This document shows positions 38,662 through 47,375 of a DNA stretch of 64,000 nt, one piece after another; the stretch's first letter is position 1, and every line of letters starts with the position of its first letter. The DNA lies in the NCBI GenBank assembly GCA_947458265.1, contig CANGYF010000002.1, positions 248,001 to 312,000 of the forward strand. The letters run 5' to 3'. Source of the stretch: Betaproteobacteria bacterium (GTDB lineage Bacteria > Pseudomonadota > Gammaproteobacteria > Burkholderiales > CAIKXV01). The notes under the pieces were generated by a model. The model was not told the DNA's origin. It saw only the letters and a list, made by a program, of their open reading frames with translations, and searched no databases. The translations under genes were made by a program, and so were the position numbers.

Positions 38662-40023
38662 TCAGGCTGCCGCGCGTTCGTTCGTCGCGCGCGCCCACAG
38701 GTAGACCGGGATGCCGGCCAGCAGCACGCCGACCGCGATCAGCCCGTTGAGCTTCGCGTAGTTGATGCCTGACCACAGCATGTATGCGCAGAACACGCAG
38801 AACAGGATCGGCACCACCGGGTAGAAGTGCACCGCGTACGAGTTCACCGGCTTGCCTTCGCGGGCCCGGAAGATGAACAGTGCGATACCGTTGAGCAGCA
38901 TGAAGGTCCAGAACACCGGTGCGGTGTACTCGACCAGCACCTTGAAGCCGTCCTTCTGGATGGCGCCGAAAACCACCAGCGCCAGCGCCAGTGCCGTCTG
39001 CACCAGCAGTGCATTGGCCGGCGTGTTGCGGCCTTCGTTCCAGCGGCCCATGAACGAGAAGATGCGGAAGTCGCGCCCGAGCGCGTAGTTGGTACGCGCA
39101 CCGGTGAAGATCGTCGCGTTGAGCGTGGTACCGATCTCGGTCAGGATGACGATCGTGATGATCACCGCGCCAGTGGCGCCGGCGACCGCCTTCATCATGT
39201 CGGTGCCGACCGCGCGGCTGGCGCGGATGCCATCGATGCCCAGCACGTTGAGGTAAGCCAGGTTGAGCAGCAGGTAGATCACCGTCACCACCGCCAGCCC
39301 CATCAGGAACACGCGCACCATGTTGCGCTTCGGATCCTTCAGTTCGCCCGACAGGTACACCGTCTCGTTCCAGCCGCCGTAGGTGAGCATCACGAACACG
39401 AAGGCAAAGCCGACCGCGGCATTGGCCGGGTCGAACGGCTTGGACAGGGTCGGGACCGGACTGGTCGGTGTCATGGTCAGGCCGAGCACGATGATCACCG
39501 CGAACGCGCAGACCAGGGTCACGGTCAGCGCGTTCTGCAGCAACGTGCTCTGTCTGGTGCCGAGGTAGTTGATGAACGAGAGCACGACGATCAGGATCGC
39601 CGCCCACAACGGCTCGCTCAGTGCCCCGAAGTTGGCCCAGCCGAAGCCGTCGAACGCCGACAGGCGTGTCATGTATTGCGCGAACAGGTAGCCGATCGCC
39701 GCGATGATGCCGGCCTGGATCACCGTCAACCTTCCCCACGCGAACAGGAAGCCCAACCCCTTGCCGTAGGCGCGGGAGAGGAAGTTGTACTCGCCGCCGG
39801 AATCCGGATAGCGACCGGCCAGTTCGGCATAGCAGAGCACGCCGAGCAGCGACACCAGCCCGCCGACCACCCAGAGCGCGATGTACCAGCCGGCATCGGG
39901 TGAGTTGAGCGCGACCAGCCAGGGCGTGCCGAAGATGCCGACGCCGATCACCATGCCGACCATCAGCGCGGTGGCATCGAAAACCGACAGGGACTGCCGG
40001 GGTGCTGCCGAGCCTTGCGACAT
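38662..40023 (-). CDS. APC-superfamily amino-acid permease
   Basis: 453 aa inner-membrane transporter of the LAT/AdiC-like APC group, with about 12 hydrophobic segments. TM1 shows the unwound substrate-binding motif GMVIGVGIFGTPWLV; the first cytoplasmic loop has ELAGRYPDSGGEYNFL, and later GWNETVYLSGELKDPKRN is also family-typical. ATG 40023 has GAAAGGAA upstream. First gene of a probable permease - FAH - TauD operon; the substrate is likely an amino acid or amine, which fits the nearby FAD dehydrogenase. No regulator is present. Confidence 0.89.
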   Translation of the reverse strand: MSQGSAAPRQSLSVFDATALMVGMVIGVGIFGTPWLVALNSPDAGWYIALWVVGGLVSLLGVLCYAELAGRYPDSGGEYNFLSRAYGKGLGFLFAWGRLTVIQAGIIAAIGYLFAQYMTRLSAFDGFGWANFGALSEPLWAAILIVVLSFINYLGTRQSTLLQNALTVTLVCAFAVIIVLGLTMTPTSPVPTLSKPFDPANAAVGFAFVFVMLTYGGWNETVYLSGELKDPKRNMVRVFLMGLAVVTVIYLLLNLAYLNVLGIDGIRASRAVGTDMMKAVAGATGAVIITIVILTEIGTTLNATIFTGARTNYALGRDFRIFSFMGRWNEGRNTPANALLVQTALALALVVFGAIQKDGFKVLVEYTAPVFWTFMLLNGIALFIFRAREGKPVNSYAVHFYPVVPILFCVFCAYMLWSGINYAKLNGLIAVGVLLAGIPVYLWARATNERAAA

Positions 40024-40118
40024 GCCGTTCCTTTCTTCAGTGGGTCCTGGAGCGGCGGTTGCCGCGGTCCCTGCCCGGGTAGGTGTGAGGGTTGACTGGT
40101 TAGAGGGTGGCGTGGCGA

Positions 40119-41048
40119 TCAGCCGCGCACCGCAGTGAATGGCAGCTGACGCCGGGATTTCCCGATGCCGACGGTGACCAGACCCGCGATGGTATCGCCT
40201 TCGACCCTTCCTTCGAAGCGGTGCGCGCGTTCGGCATCGTCGTGCTCGATCGACGCAGCATCGCCGCCGGGAACGTAGGTCAGGGTGAAGCCGATCCGTT
40301 CGCCGTCGAGGCGCCCCTCCCACAGCCGCGCCGTGCGGCTGGCGATGGCGGCCGAACCTTCCAGCTTCTGGAAGCGCTGGCGCAATGCCAGGTCGAAGCG
40401 GCGGTCACCGACATCGACGCGCCAGGTGCCCTCGACCCGGGCCGGGATGATCCAAAGGTACAACGTCTTGCCGACCAGGAGCCGCCGGTCGGGCTCCCAG
40501 TCGTCCATGTGGAAGTCGTGCGACACCACGCGCGTCCCCGGCTTCAGCTCGGCCAGCAGCTTCGGCCGCAGCCGCAGGTTGACTGCGGTCAACAGGTACA
40601 TCGTGACCACCGTCGCCTTGCTGAAATCGGCGGTGAAGATGTTCTCCTGGCGAAACTCGGCCAGTTGTTGCACACCTGCCGCGCGGGCGTTCACGCGTGC
40701 CTCGGCCACCCGCTGCGGATCGATGTCGAAGCCGATGCCGCGGATGCCGAATGCACGCGCGGCCGTCACGACGATACGGCCGTCGCCCGACCCGAGGTCG
40801 ATCAGGAAGTCATTGCCATCGACGGCGGCCAGCCGCAGCATCTCGTCGACGACCAACTGGCGGGTGGGTACGTAAGGCACGTCGAAGCGCTGCTGCGCCT
40901 GCGCCTCGGCAGGCCGGACCGCCGCCAGCAGCGGAGCGAGAAAGGCAGCGCCAGCAGCCGGTGCCGACAACGAAGCCCGGCCGGCCAGACGCCTGCCCAG
41001 CCCGGCAGCTCCGCCGGCCAGGAACCGTCGCCGTGAAACGCCAGTCAC
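40119..41048 (-). CDS. exported SAM-methyltransferase-fold protein, paralog 1
   Basis: 309 aa. A twin-arginine leader (VSRRRFLAGGAAG) fits the Tat consensus and precedes an Ala-rich stretch; the mature part begins with the family box DVPYVPTRQLV. SAM motif I DLGSGDG is at 84-90, the ribose-binding acid is in GFDIDP, then VVSHDFHM. The C-terminal 100 residues form the beta-rich domain (RFQKLEGS, HRFEGRVEGDTIAG). GTG 41048 overlaps the stop of paralog 2 (GTGA, 41045-41048). All catalytic-looking SAM motifs are kept. The substrate and the source of SAM outside the cytoplasm are unknown. Confidence 0.82.
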   Translation of the reverse strand: MTGVSRRRFLAGGAAGLGRRLAGRASLSAPAAGAAFLAPLLAAVRPAEAQAQQRFDVPYVPTRQLVVDEMLRLAAVDGNDFLIDLGSGDGRIVVTAARAFGIRGIGFDIDPQRVAEARVNARAAGVQQLAEFRQENIFTADFSKATVVTMYLLTAVNLRLRPKLLAELKPGTRVVSHDFHMDDWEPDRRLLVGKTLYLWIIPARVEGTWRVDVGDRRFDLALRQRFQKLEGSAAIASRTARLWEGRLDGERIGFTLTYVPGGDAASIEHDDAERAHRFEGRVEGDTIAGLVTVGIGKSRRQLPFTAVRG

Positions 41049-41935
41049 GGCTTCTTCGGTACGCGCACGGCCGACCAGGGCGCGCTCACCGGTGCGGCGT
41101 TGTCGCCGTTGACCATGCGCACCGTGCCCTTGATGGCGTTGCCGGCGACGCGGCCGCTGTATTCATGCCGGATACGCAGGCCGCCCGCGTCGCCGATCAC
41201 CGTGAACGAGATTTCGTCCCCGCGCAGGCGCGCATCCATCAGCCAGAAGGGGTCGTTGTCGATCTTCACCGGGCCGCTGATCATCTGGAACTGCTGGCGC
41301 AGTTCCATCGTGAACTCGGGCGCGCCCTTGCCGACCGGCTGCTTCCAGGTCCATTCGCCTTCGACCTTCGCCGGCACGATCCACAGGTAGACACGGGTCC
41401 AACCGCGATCGGCGCGTGCATCGGGCATCCACTCGGCCATGTCGAAGTCGTGCGACACGACGCGCGTCCCCGGCCGCAGCTCGGACAGGATGCGCGGCCG
41501 CAGCTTGAGGTTGACCGTCGGCAGCAGGTACATCGTGAGCACCGTCGCCTTCGACAGGTCGGTCTCGAACAGGTCGCGCTGGTAGAACGCCACCCGGTCG
41601 GCGACGCCTTCCCGCTCGGCGTTGCGCAGCGACAGCTTCCAGCGCTCGGTGTTCAGTTCGACGCCGAAACCGGTGGCGCCGAACTGCTTCGCCGCGGTGA
41701 TCACGATCCGTCCGTCGCCGGAACCGAGGTCGATCAGGTAGTCCTTCGGGCCGACGCCGGCCATGCGCAGCATGCGGTCGACGGTCTCGTCGCTGGTGGG
41801 CACGAACGGCACGTCGAGCGGCCGGTCCATCGGCTGCGCCAGCGCCGGCAGGGCGACGGCGCCCGCGCCGGCCAGCAACGCCTGCAGGGTGCGCCGGCGC
41901 GCGGGAAGGCCTGGTCGTGTTGCATGCATGTCCAT
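41045..41935 (-). CDS. exported SAM-methyltransferase-fold protein, paralog 2
   Basis: About 296 aa. The leader ARRRTLQALLAGAGAVALPALAQ has three arginines before the hydrophobic core. DVPFVPTSDE, motif I DLGSGDG (69-75), GVELNT with Glu and Asn in place of the usual acid-Asp pair, then LYLL-type MYLLPTVNLKLRP and VVSHDFDM. The C-terminal beta domain contains RQQFQMISGPVK and RHEYSGRVAGNAIKG. The start is uncertain: ATG 41935, 41929 and 41965 are all in frame. It ends in an overlap with paralog 1 and follows paralog 3 by about 65 bp. Confidence 0.82.
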   Translation of the reverse strand: MDMHATRPGLPARRRTLQALLAGAGAVALPALAQPMDRPLDVPFVPTSDETVDRMLRMAGVGPKDYLIDLGSGDGRIVITAAKQFGATGFGVELNTERWKLSLRNAEREGVADRVAFYQRDLFETDLSKATVLTMYLLPTVNLKLRPRILSELRPGTRVVSHDFDMAEWMPDARADRGWTRVYLWIVPAKVEGEWTWKQPVGKGAPEFTMELRQQFQMISGPVKIDNDPFWLMDARLRGDEISFTVIGDAGGLRIRHEYSGRVAGNAIKGTVRMVNGDNAAPVSAPWSAVRVPKKP

Positions 41936-41999
41936 GGAGCGGTGTGTCCTCGGCGGCAGGTTCATCGGGAAAGAGTACGTACGGTGCGGGTTCTTCGCT

Positions 42000-43019
42000 T
42001 CACGGACGACGGCCGGGCACGGCCGGTGGATCGGCACGGCGAGCGGTGGTGGCGACGGTCGTCACGGCCTGCGAGGAAGCACCCGCCGCCGGGCCTGCGG
42101 CACGGCCAGCAAGTTCCACGCTCCATTGGCCCACCAGTTCGCCGGCCACCGAGCGGCCTTCGAACGAGTGGCGCACCGGGCCACCCGGGCCATCGAGGCG
42201 TGCACTGAACGAGACCTGGTCGCCCGCGATCGCCGCCCGGTCGAGCGGGCCGCTGCGCGCGCCCACGCGCAGGTTGCCGGACAGGGCCTGGTAATCCTGG
42301 CGCAGGTCGGCGCGAAAACGCTCGCTGCGTCCACGGTCGGCGACGCTGCCCTCCCAGCTTCCATGCACATACGCCGGCACCACCCAGAGGTAGACCGTGC
42401 TGAACGGTGGCCCGAACGCACGGTCGGGCACGTCCACCTTGACCGTGGCATCGGGCTTCCAGTCGCCCAGCCGGAAGTCGTGCGACACGATGCGCGTGCC
42501 CGGCCGCAATCGGGCCAGCCGGGGCTGCAGTTCCATCAAGAGCCTGGGCAGCAGGTAGAGCGTCACCACGGTCGCCGGCGACAGGTCGGTCTCGAACAGG
42601 TCGCGCCGCTCGAACACCGCGCGCGCGCCGAGGCCGAGCTGCCGTGCTTCATCGGTGCTTGCCTGCACCAGTTCAGGATCGATCTCCACGCCCAGGCCCC
42701 GGGCACCGCGGCTGCGCGCGGCTTCGATCACCACGCGACCATCGCCGGAACCGAGGTCGACCACGAAATCGGTTTCGCCGACCCGCGCCAGTTCGAGCAT
42801 CGCCCTGACCACCGGCCATGGCGTGGGCACGTAGGGCGCCCCGGCGACCGGGGCTGCCTCGACCGGCTGCGCCAGGGCAAGGCCGGCCGGTACCGGCGAG
42901 GGTGCCAGCCAGAGCATGCCGGCAAAGACGGCTGCGGCGGCGATCGTGGCGGGCTGCCCCCGACGCACGCCGCGGCAGTGCGCCGTCTGTCCAACTCCGT
43001 CTGCCCGCATTCCCGCCAT
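42000..43019 (-). CDS. exported SAM-methyltransferase-fold protein, paralog 3
   Basis: About 339 aa, the first gene of the three-gene block. A longer N-terminus than its sisters ends in a Sec-like core (TIAAAAVFAGMLWLAP) and an ALAQP cleavage region. APYVPTPWPVV, motif I DLGSGDG (88-94), GVEIDP, LYLLPRLLMELQP and IVSHDFRL are all intact. The tail after the beta domain (HSFEGRSVAGELVG) is an extra Ala/Arg/Pro-rich stretch of about 35 residues. ATG 43019 is chosen; 43010 is possible and further in-frame ATGs lie upstream. A terminator-like hairpin separates it from the symporter gene. Confidence 0.8.
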   Translation of the reverse strand: MAGMRADGVGQTAHCRGVRRGQPATIAAAAVFAGMLWLAPSPVPAGLALAQPVEAAPVAGAPYVPTPWPVVRAMLELARVGETDFVVDLGSGDGRVVIEAARSRGARGLGVEIDPELVQASTDEARQLGLGARAVFERRDLFETDLSPATVVTLYLLPRLLMELQPRLARLRPGTRIVSHDFRLGDWKPDATVKVDVPDRAFGPPFSTVYLWVVPAYVHGSWEGSVADRGRSERFRADLRQDYQALSGNLRVGARSGPLDRAAIAGDQVSFSARLDGPGGPVRHSFEGRSVAGELVGQWSVELAGRAAGPAAGASSQAVTTVATTARRADPPAVPGRRP

Positions 43020-43134
43020 GTCCACCGTCCGGTCACCCGCGCAACGATGCATCCGGCAACCGATCGCTGCCGTGCAACAGCGGCGAGTGTATGACGAGCG
43101 CCGGCCAGTGGCAAAAGCGCCCACCACAACGGAA

Positions 43135-43156
43135 GAAGCCCGCCGAAGCGGGCTTC
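43135..43156 (-). terminator. hairpin with UUCG tetraloop after the symporter gene
   Basis: On the minus strand GAAGCCCGC-TTCG-GCGGGCTTC, a perfect 9-bp stem closed by the very stable C(UUCG)G loop, 35 bp past the symporter stop. The following TTCTTCCGTTG is only modestly U-rich, so termination is likely but not certain. Confidence 0.6.
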
Positions 43157-43190
43157 CCCTGTTGCCGGTCAGGCAGGATTGCGCCGGTGG

Positions 43191-45263
43191 TCAGGCGCCC
43201 TGCTTCGCCTCGTTGCCGAGCACCGGGTAGCGCACGTTCTCCACCATCTCCTGCACCGAACGGCCAGGCGGCGCGGTGAGCAGCGAGACGACGATCAGCA
43301 TCAGCATGCCGGCTGGCATGCCGAAGATGCCCGCGGAGATCGGCGCGATGCCGAACCAGAGGTCCATCTTGTAGCCGGTCATCGCGGTGAAGAACGGATA
43401 AGTGGTCAACTGGTAGAACATGCAGACGGCCAGACCGGTCAGCATGCCGGCGATGGCACCGGCCTTGTTCGCACGCTTCCAGAACACGCCCAGCACCAGC
43501 GCAGGGAAGAACGCAGACGCAGCCAGCGAGAACGCCGCACCGACCAGGAACAGGATGTCCCCGGGGTTGAGCGAGGTCACGTATGCCGCGATGATCGCCA
43601 CCACCAGCAGCAACGCCTTGGCCATCACCAGCCGCCGCTGGGTCGAGGCGTTCGGGTTGACCATCTTGTAGTAGACGTCGTGCGAGAGCGCGTTGGCGAT
43701 GGTCAGCAGCAGGCCGTCGGCGGTGGACAGCGCCGCTGCGAGGCCGCCGGCCGCGACCAGGCCCGAGATCACGTACGGCAGGCCCACGATCTCCGGCGTG
43801 GCGAGCACGATCACGTCCTGTCCGAGGGTGATCTCGGCCAGCTGCACGATGCCGTCCTTGTTGATGTCGACCACCGACAGCAGCTTCGGATCGACCTTGC
43901 TCCAGGCCGCCACCCAGGCTGGCAGGTCGGCGAAACTGTCACCGACCAGCAGCGTGTAGATGTCGAACTTGGCCAGCACCGCCAGCGCCGGCGCGGTGAA
44001 GTAGAGCAGGAAGATGAAGAACAGCGACCAGAACACCGAGCGCCGGGCCTCCTTCACCGAGGGCGTCGTGTAGTAGCGCATCAGGATGTGCGGCAGTGCT
44101 GCGGTACCCACCATCAGGCAGAACACCAGCGCCAGGAAGTTGAGTCGCGCGGTGTCGCGGGCCTCCTCTGTCGCACCCGGGAATGGCGTGGCATGCGGCC
44201 GCGGTGGTGCCGCTCGGGCGGTGTTCGCGTTGCGTGCGGCGGTCCATGCCGTACGCGCGGCATCCGCGCTCGCCGGGTAGCCCGCCAGCGCCTTCTCTGC
44301 GGCAGCGACGGCCTCAGCCGGAGCGTTCGAGCCTTTCAGGTCGGACACTTTCTTCGCGAGGTCTGCGCGACCCGTCTCCCAGGAACCGGGCAGGCCCTTG
44401 ATCTGCGCATCGAGCGCAGCCGCGCGCTCGCGGAAGATACCCCGGACTTCGATTTCCTTCGGATCGGCGAGCAGTTCCTTCTCGCGCTCGGTCACCTTGG
44501 CCAGCACCGTGCCGTAGACCGCCTGCGGCACCGGGACACCGGTGTGCTTGTAGGAAAGCATCACCACCGGGATCATGTAGGCGATGATCAGGATGATGTA
44601 CTGCGCTACCTGCGTCCAGGTGACTGCGCGCATGCCGCCGAGGAACGAGCAGACCAGGATACCGAGCAGGCCGACGAACACGCCGATGCCGAACTCGAGC
44701 CCGGTGAATCGTGCAGTGATCAGCCCGACGCCGTAGATCTGGGCCACCACATAGACAAAGGAGGCGAGGATCGCGGCGAACACGCCGATCGTGCGCACGA
44801 TGTTGCCGCCGTAGCGTTCGCCGAGGAAGTCGGGAATGGTGAACTGGCCGAACTTGCGCAGGTAGGGCGCAAGGAACAGCGCGACCAGCACATAGCCGCC
44901 AGTCCAGCCCATGATGAACGCCAGGCCGTCATAGCCCTGCAGGTAGAGGCCACCGGCCATGCCGATGAACGACGCGGCCGACATCCAGTCGGCGCCTGTG
45001 GCCATGCCGTTGAACACGGCCGGCACCCGGCGTCCCGCGACATAGTACTCGGACAGATCGGTGGTCCGGCTCATGATGCCGATGCCGGCGTACAGCCCGA
45101 TCGTCGCCAGCAGGAACAGGTAGCCGAGGATCTTGTTCGGCACACCCATGAACTCGAGCGCGGCGATGCCCACGAGGAAGATGAAGAAGCCACCGGTGTA
45201 GAAGGTGTAGTACTTCTTCAGCTGCTCGGTGAACGACTTCTGGGAGAAGGCAGCGGTGCTCAT
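43191..45263 (-). CDS. sodium:solute symporter, VC_2705/ActP-like
   Basis: 690 aa SSS-family Na+/substrate symporter related to acetate permease ActP. Motifs include DLSEYYVAGRRVPAVFNGMATGADWMSAASF and SGLVAAGGLAAALSTADGLLL. A charged, Ala/Lys/Glu-rich insertion of about 120 residues (about 250-370, starting near VLAKVTEREKELL) sits between TM segments; such insertions are seen in betaproteobacterial acetate-type symporters. ATG 45263 overlaps the stop of the DUF4212 gene (ATGA), the standard pairing for this family. Likely imports a monocarboxylate such as acetate. Confidence 0.92.
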   Translation of the reverse strand: MSTAAFSQKSFTEQLKKYYTFYTGGFFIFLVGIAALEFMGVPNKILGYLFLLATIGLYAGIGIMSRTTDLSEYYVAGRRVPAVFNGMATGADWMSAASFIGMAGGLYLQGYDGLAFIMGWTGGYVLVALFLAPYLRKFGQFTIPDFLGERYGGNIVRTIGVFAAILASFVYVVAQIYGVGLITARFTGLEFGIGVFVGLLGILVCSFLGGMRAVTWTQVAQYIILIIAYMIPVVMLSYKHTGVPVPQAVYGTVLAKVTEREKELLADPKEIEVRGIFRERAAALDAQIKGLPGSWETGRADLAKKVSDLKGSNAPAEAVAAAEKALAGYPASADAARTAWTAARNANTARAAPPRPHATPFPGATEEARDTARLNFLALVFCLMVGTAALPHILMRYYTTPSVKEARRSVFWSLFFIFLLYFTAPALAVLAKFDIYTLLVGDSFADLPAWVAAWSKVDPKLLSVVDINKDGIVQLAEITLGQDVIVLATPEIVGLPYVISGLVAAGGLAAALSTADGLLLTIANALSHDVYYKMVNPNASTQRRLVMAKALLLVVAIIAAYVTSLNPGDILFLVGAAFSLAASAFFPALVLGVFWKRANKAGAIAGMLTGLAVCMFYQLTTYPFFTAMTGYKMDLWFGIAPISAGIFGMPAGMLMLIVVSLLTAPPGRSVQEMVENVRYPVLGNEAKQGA

Positions 45264-45526
45264 TCGTCGTCTCCTTCCGCCACGCCGTACTCCTTGTCGA
45301 GCCGGTTCATGTACCAGGCGTAGTAGCCGATGATCACCACGTACACGATCAGCGCGCCCTGAGCGCCCATGTAGAAGCCGAGCGGAAAGCCGAACACGAC
45401 GATCTCGTTCAGTTCGCGCGCGAAATAGCTGACGACGAACGTTACGACGAACCAGATCGCCAGCAGGATCGCGGTGATCCTGAGGTTCCGGCTCCAGTAC
45501 TCCTCATGACGCTGGGTGAGCTGCAT
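45260..45526 (-). CDS. DUF4212 small membrane partner of the symporter
   Basis: 88 aa protein with two TM helices (RITAILLAIWFVVTFVVSYF and GALIVYVVIIGYYAWYMNRL), the known small subunit encoded just upstream of VC_2705-type symporters. N-terminal HEEYWSRNLR and FGFPLGFYMGAQG are family-typical. ATG 45526 has GGGGGGAAC upstream; the longer ORF (45652) is not needed. It overlaps the symporter start by 4 bp. Confidence 0.9.
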   Translation of the reverse strand: MQLTQRHEEYWSRNLRITAILLAIWFVVTFVVSYFARELNEIVVFGFPLGFYMGAQGALIVYVVIIGYYAWYMNRLDKEYGVAEGDDE

Positions 45527-45882
45527 GTGTTCCCCCCTACGTTGGCGAAACGCCGCCGTCTGCGGCTGCACGCATGTGCGGCCGGCCGCGCCCTGCGGTC
45601 GATCGCGCATGTCCTTACGGCGCACTGCCCCTGTCCGGCGCAGCGCCACCAAAGTTTCCTCTGCGGCGGGCGCGCCTGAAGCGCGCTGCCCGTGCCTGCT
45701 TCGTCCGTCTGACGCGGCGTGGCAGGCTTTTTTTCAGTTTCGTGACGACAGATTACCCGTTGCCGGCAGTCATGCCAAGACCCGGGTTGAATCTTTTCGC
45801 AGGAAACTGACTGATCAACGACGGTCCTGACGCCCGCGCACGGCAGCAGGGCCGCGCGCGAGGTCGTTCGCGATGAGGACGA
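45527..45882. other. 356-bp intergenic region
   Basis: No gene seen on either strand. It presumably carries the promoter of the DUF4212-symporter operon (minus strand), but no clear -35/-10 was found. On the plus strand a stem GCCTGC (45694-45699) / GCAGGC (45722-45727) is followed by seven T (45728-45734), which resembles a terminator facing the opposite way to all flanking genes. Confidence 0.4.
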
Positions 45883-46200
45883 TCAGGGCGGCAGGGTCTC
45901 GCTCGCCACGCGCAGCACGAGGTAGACCTTCGCCACGTAGAGGAGGATCCAGGCCAACACGACGAGCGCAAAGGCTACCAGGCCGATGTGCTGGTCGACG
46001 ACGAAGCGCGGCGTGATGAAGCGGGTCGCCATCCGAACCGGTGAGGTCATCACCGCCAGCACCCGGTAGAACACGTTGATCTCCCGGGACGGGCCTGCCA
46101 GCAGCGCGAGCACGCCCTGCCCGAGCAGCGCGAGGCCGGCGATCTCGGCGACCGCCTTCAGCACCACGACCACGTTGTACCAGAGCGCCAGTGAACTCAA
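45883..46200 (-). CDS. small membrane protein of unknown function
   Basis: 105 aa, not recognised. Three hydrophobic segments are visible: VVVVLKAVAEIAGLALLGQ, FYRVLAVMTSPVRMATR (weaker) and LVAFALVVLAWILLYVAK. The only plausible start is TTG 46200, with GGGGCGG upstream. It follows the Bug receptor gene by 31 bp on the same strand. An alternative longer frame (45815-46219) overlaps it out of phase and has shadow-like arginine-rich composition. The helical pattern supports a real gene. Confidence 0.6.
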   Translation of the reverse strand: MSSLALWYNVVVVLKAVAEIAGLALLGQGVLALLAGPSREINVFYRVLAVMTSPVRMATRFITPRFVVDQHIGLVAFALVVLAWILLYVAKVYLVLRVASETLPP

Positions 46201-46231
46201 CGGCCGCCCCAGCCGGCAAGGTGGCCTGTCA

Positions 46232-47248
46232 TCAGCTGCCGTCGACCTTGATGCCGACCTGCTTGACGATCTTCGTCCAGCGCGCGATCTCGCTGCGCAC
46301 CAGCTGGTCGTGCTGCTCCGGCGTGGAACCGACCGGCTCGGCGCCCTGGCTCGACAACCGCTCGCGCACGCCCGGGTCCTGCAGCGCCTTGACCAGCGCC
46401 GAGTTGACGACCTTGACCACGTTCGCGGGGATATTGGCCGGGGCGATCATGCCGAAGCCGGACGACACCTCGTAGCCGGGGAAGCCCTGCTCGGCAATGG
46501 TCGGCACGTCGGGCAGCGCCGGCGAGCGCTTCACGCTGGTCACGCCGAGCGGCTTCAGCTTGCCTGCCTTAACGTGCGACACGAACACCGGCATCGACGC
46601 AGCCATCAGGATCACGTAGCCACCGACCACGTCGGTGATCGCCTGGCCCGAGCCCTTGTAGGGCACGTGCACATAGCTGCCGCCGTTCATCGAGGTCAGC
46701 AGTTCCATCGCAAGGTGTCCGACCGTGCCCGAACCGGAGGACGCATAGTTCAGCTTGCCCGGATTCTTGCGCGCCAGCGCGGCCAGCTCGCGCACGTTCC
46801 TGACCGGCAACGACGGATGCGCGACGATCAGCGTCGGCACGTCAGCGGCCACGCCCAGCATGGTGAAGTCCTTGATGCTGTCGTACGGCAGCTTGGGCAG
46901 GATCGCGGCGTTGAACACATGCGCGGAGGAGACGAAGCCGACCACGTAGCCATCGGCCGGCGAACGCGCCAGCACCTCGGTGCCGATGGTGCTGCCGGCG
47001 CCGCCACGGTTCTCGATCACGAAGGTCTGGCCGAGCAGTTCCTGCATGCGGTTGGCGACGCCGCGCGCGATGATGTCGGTGTTGCCGCCGGGCGGGAACG
47101 GCACGATCATGCGGATCGGCTTGGCCGGATAGGCCTGCGCCTGCACGGCGGCAGGCAGGGCGGACAGCACCGCCGTCGTCAGTGCAGTCATCGACAGCAG
47201 GACGGCGGGCGCAACGCGGGCCTTCGCCCTCGGCGTACGGTGTTTCAT
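46232..47248 (-). CDS. Bug/TctC-family periplasmic receptor 4
   Basis: 338 aa. Signal peptide (PAVLLSMTALTTAVLSALPAAVQA), mature YPAKPIRMIVPFPPGGNTD, then IENRGGAGSTIG and HVPYKGSGQAI. ATG 47248 has GAGGAGTTGCCG upstream, better than TTG 47254. Together with the small membrane protein gene it interrupts the methyltransferase-fold array. No transporter membrane subunits adjacent. Confidence 0.9.
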   Translation of the reverse strand: MKHRTPRAKARVAPAVLLSMTALTTAVLSALPAAVQAQAYPAKPIRMIVPFPPGGNTDIIARGVANRMQELLGQTFVIENRGGAGSTIGTEVLARSPADGYVVGFVSSAHVFNAAILPKLPYDSIKDFTMLGVAADVPTLIVAHPSLPVRNVRELAALARKNPGKLNYASSGSGTVGHLAMELLTSMNGGSYVHVPYKGSGQAITDVVGGYVILMAASMPVFVSHVKAGKLKPLGVTSVKRSPALPDVPTIAEQGFPGYEVSSGFGMIAPANIPANVVKVVNSALVKALQDPGVRERLSSQGAEPVGSTPEQHDQLVRSEIARWTKIVKQVGIKVDGS

Positions 47249-47375
47249 CGGCAACTCCTCTCGTGGATTCCTGAAGCCAGCCGGCTACTGCGGCGGCCCG
47301 GTGCGATCGTCGTCGGTGCGTGGACTCTGCGTTACCGTCGCCCGACAGCCTTCATCAGCCCGCAGTCAGTTTACT

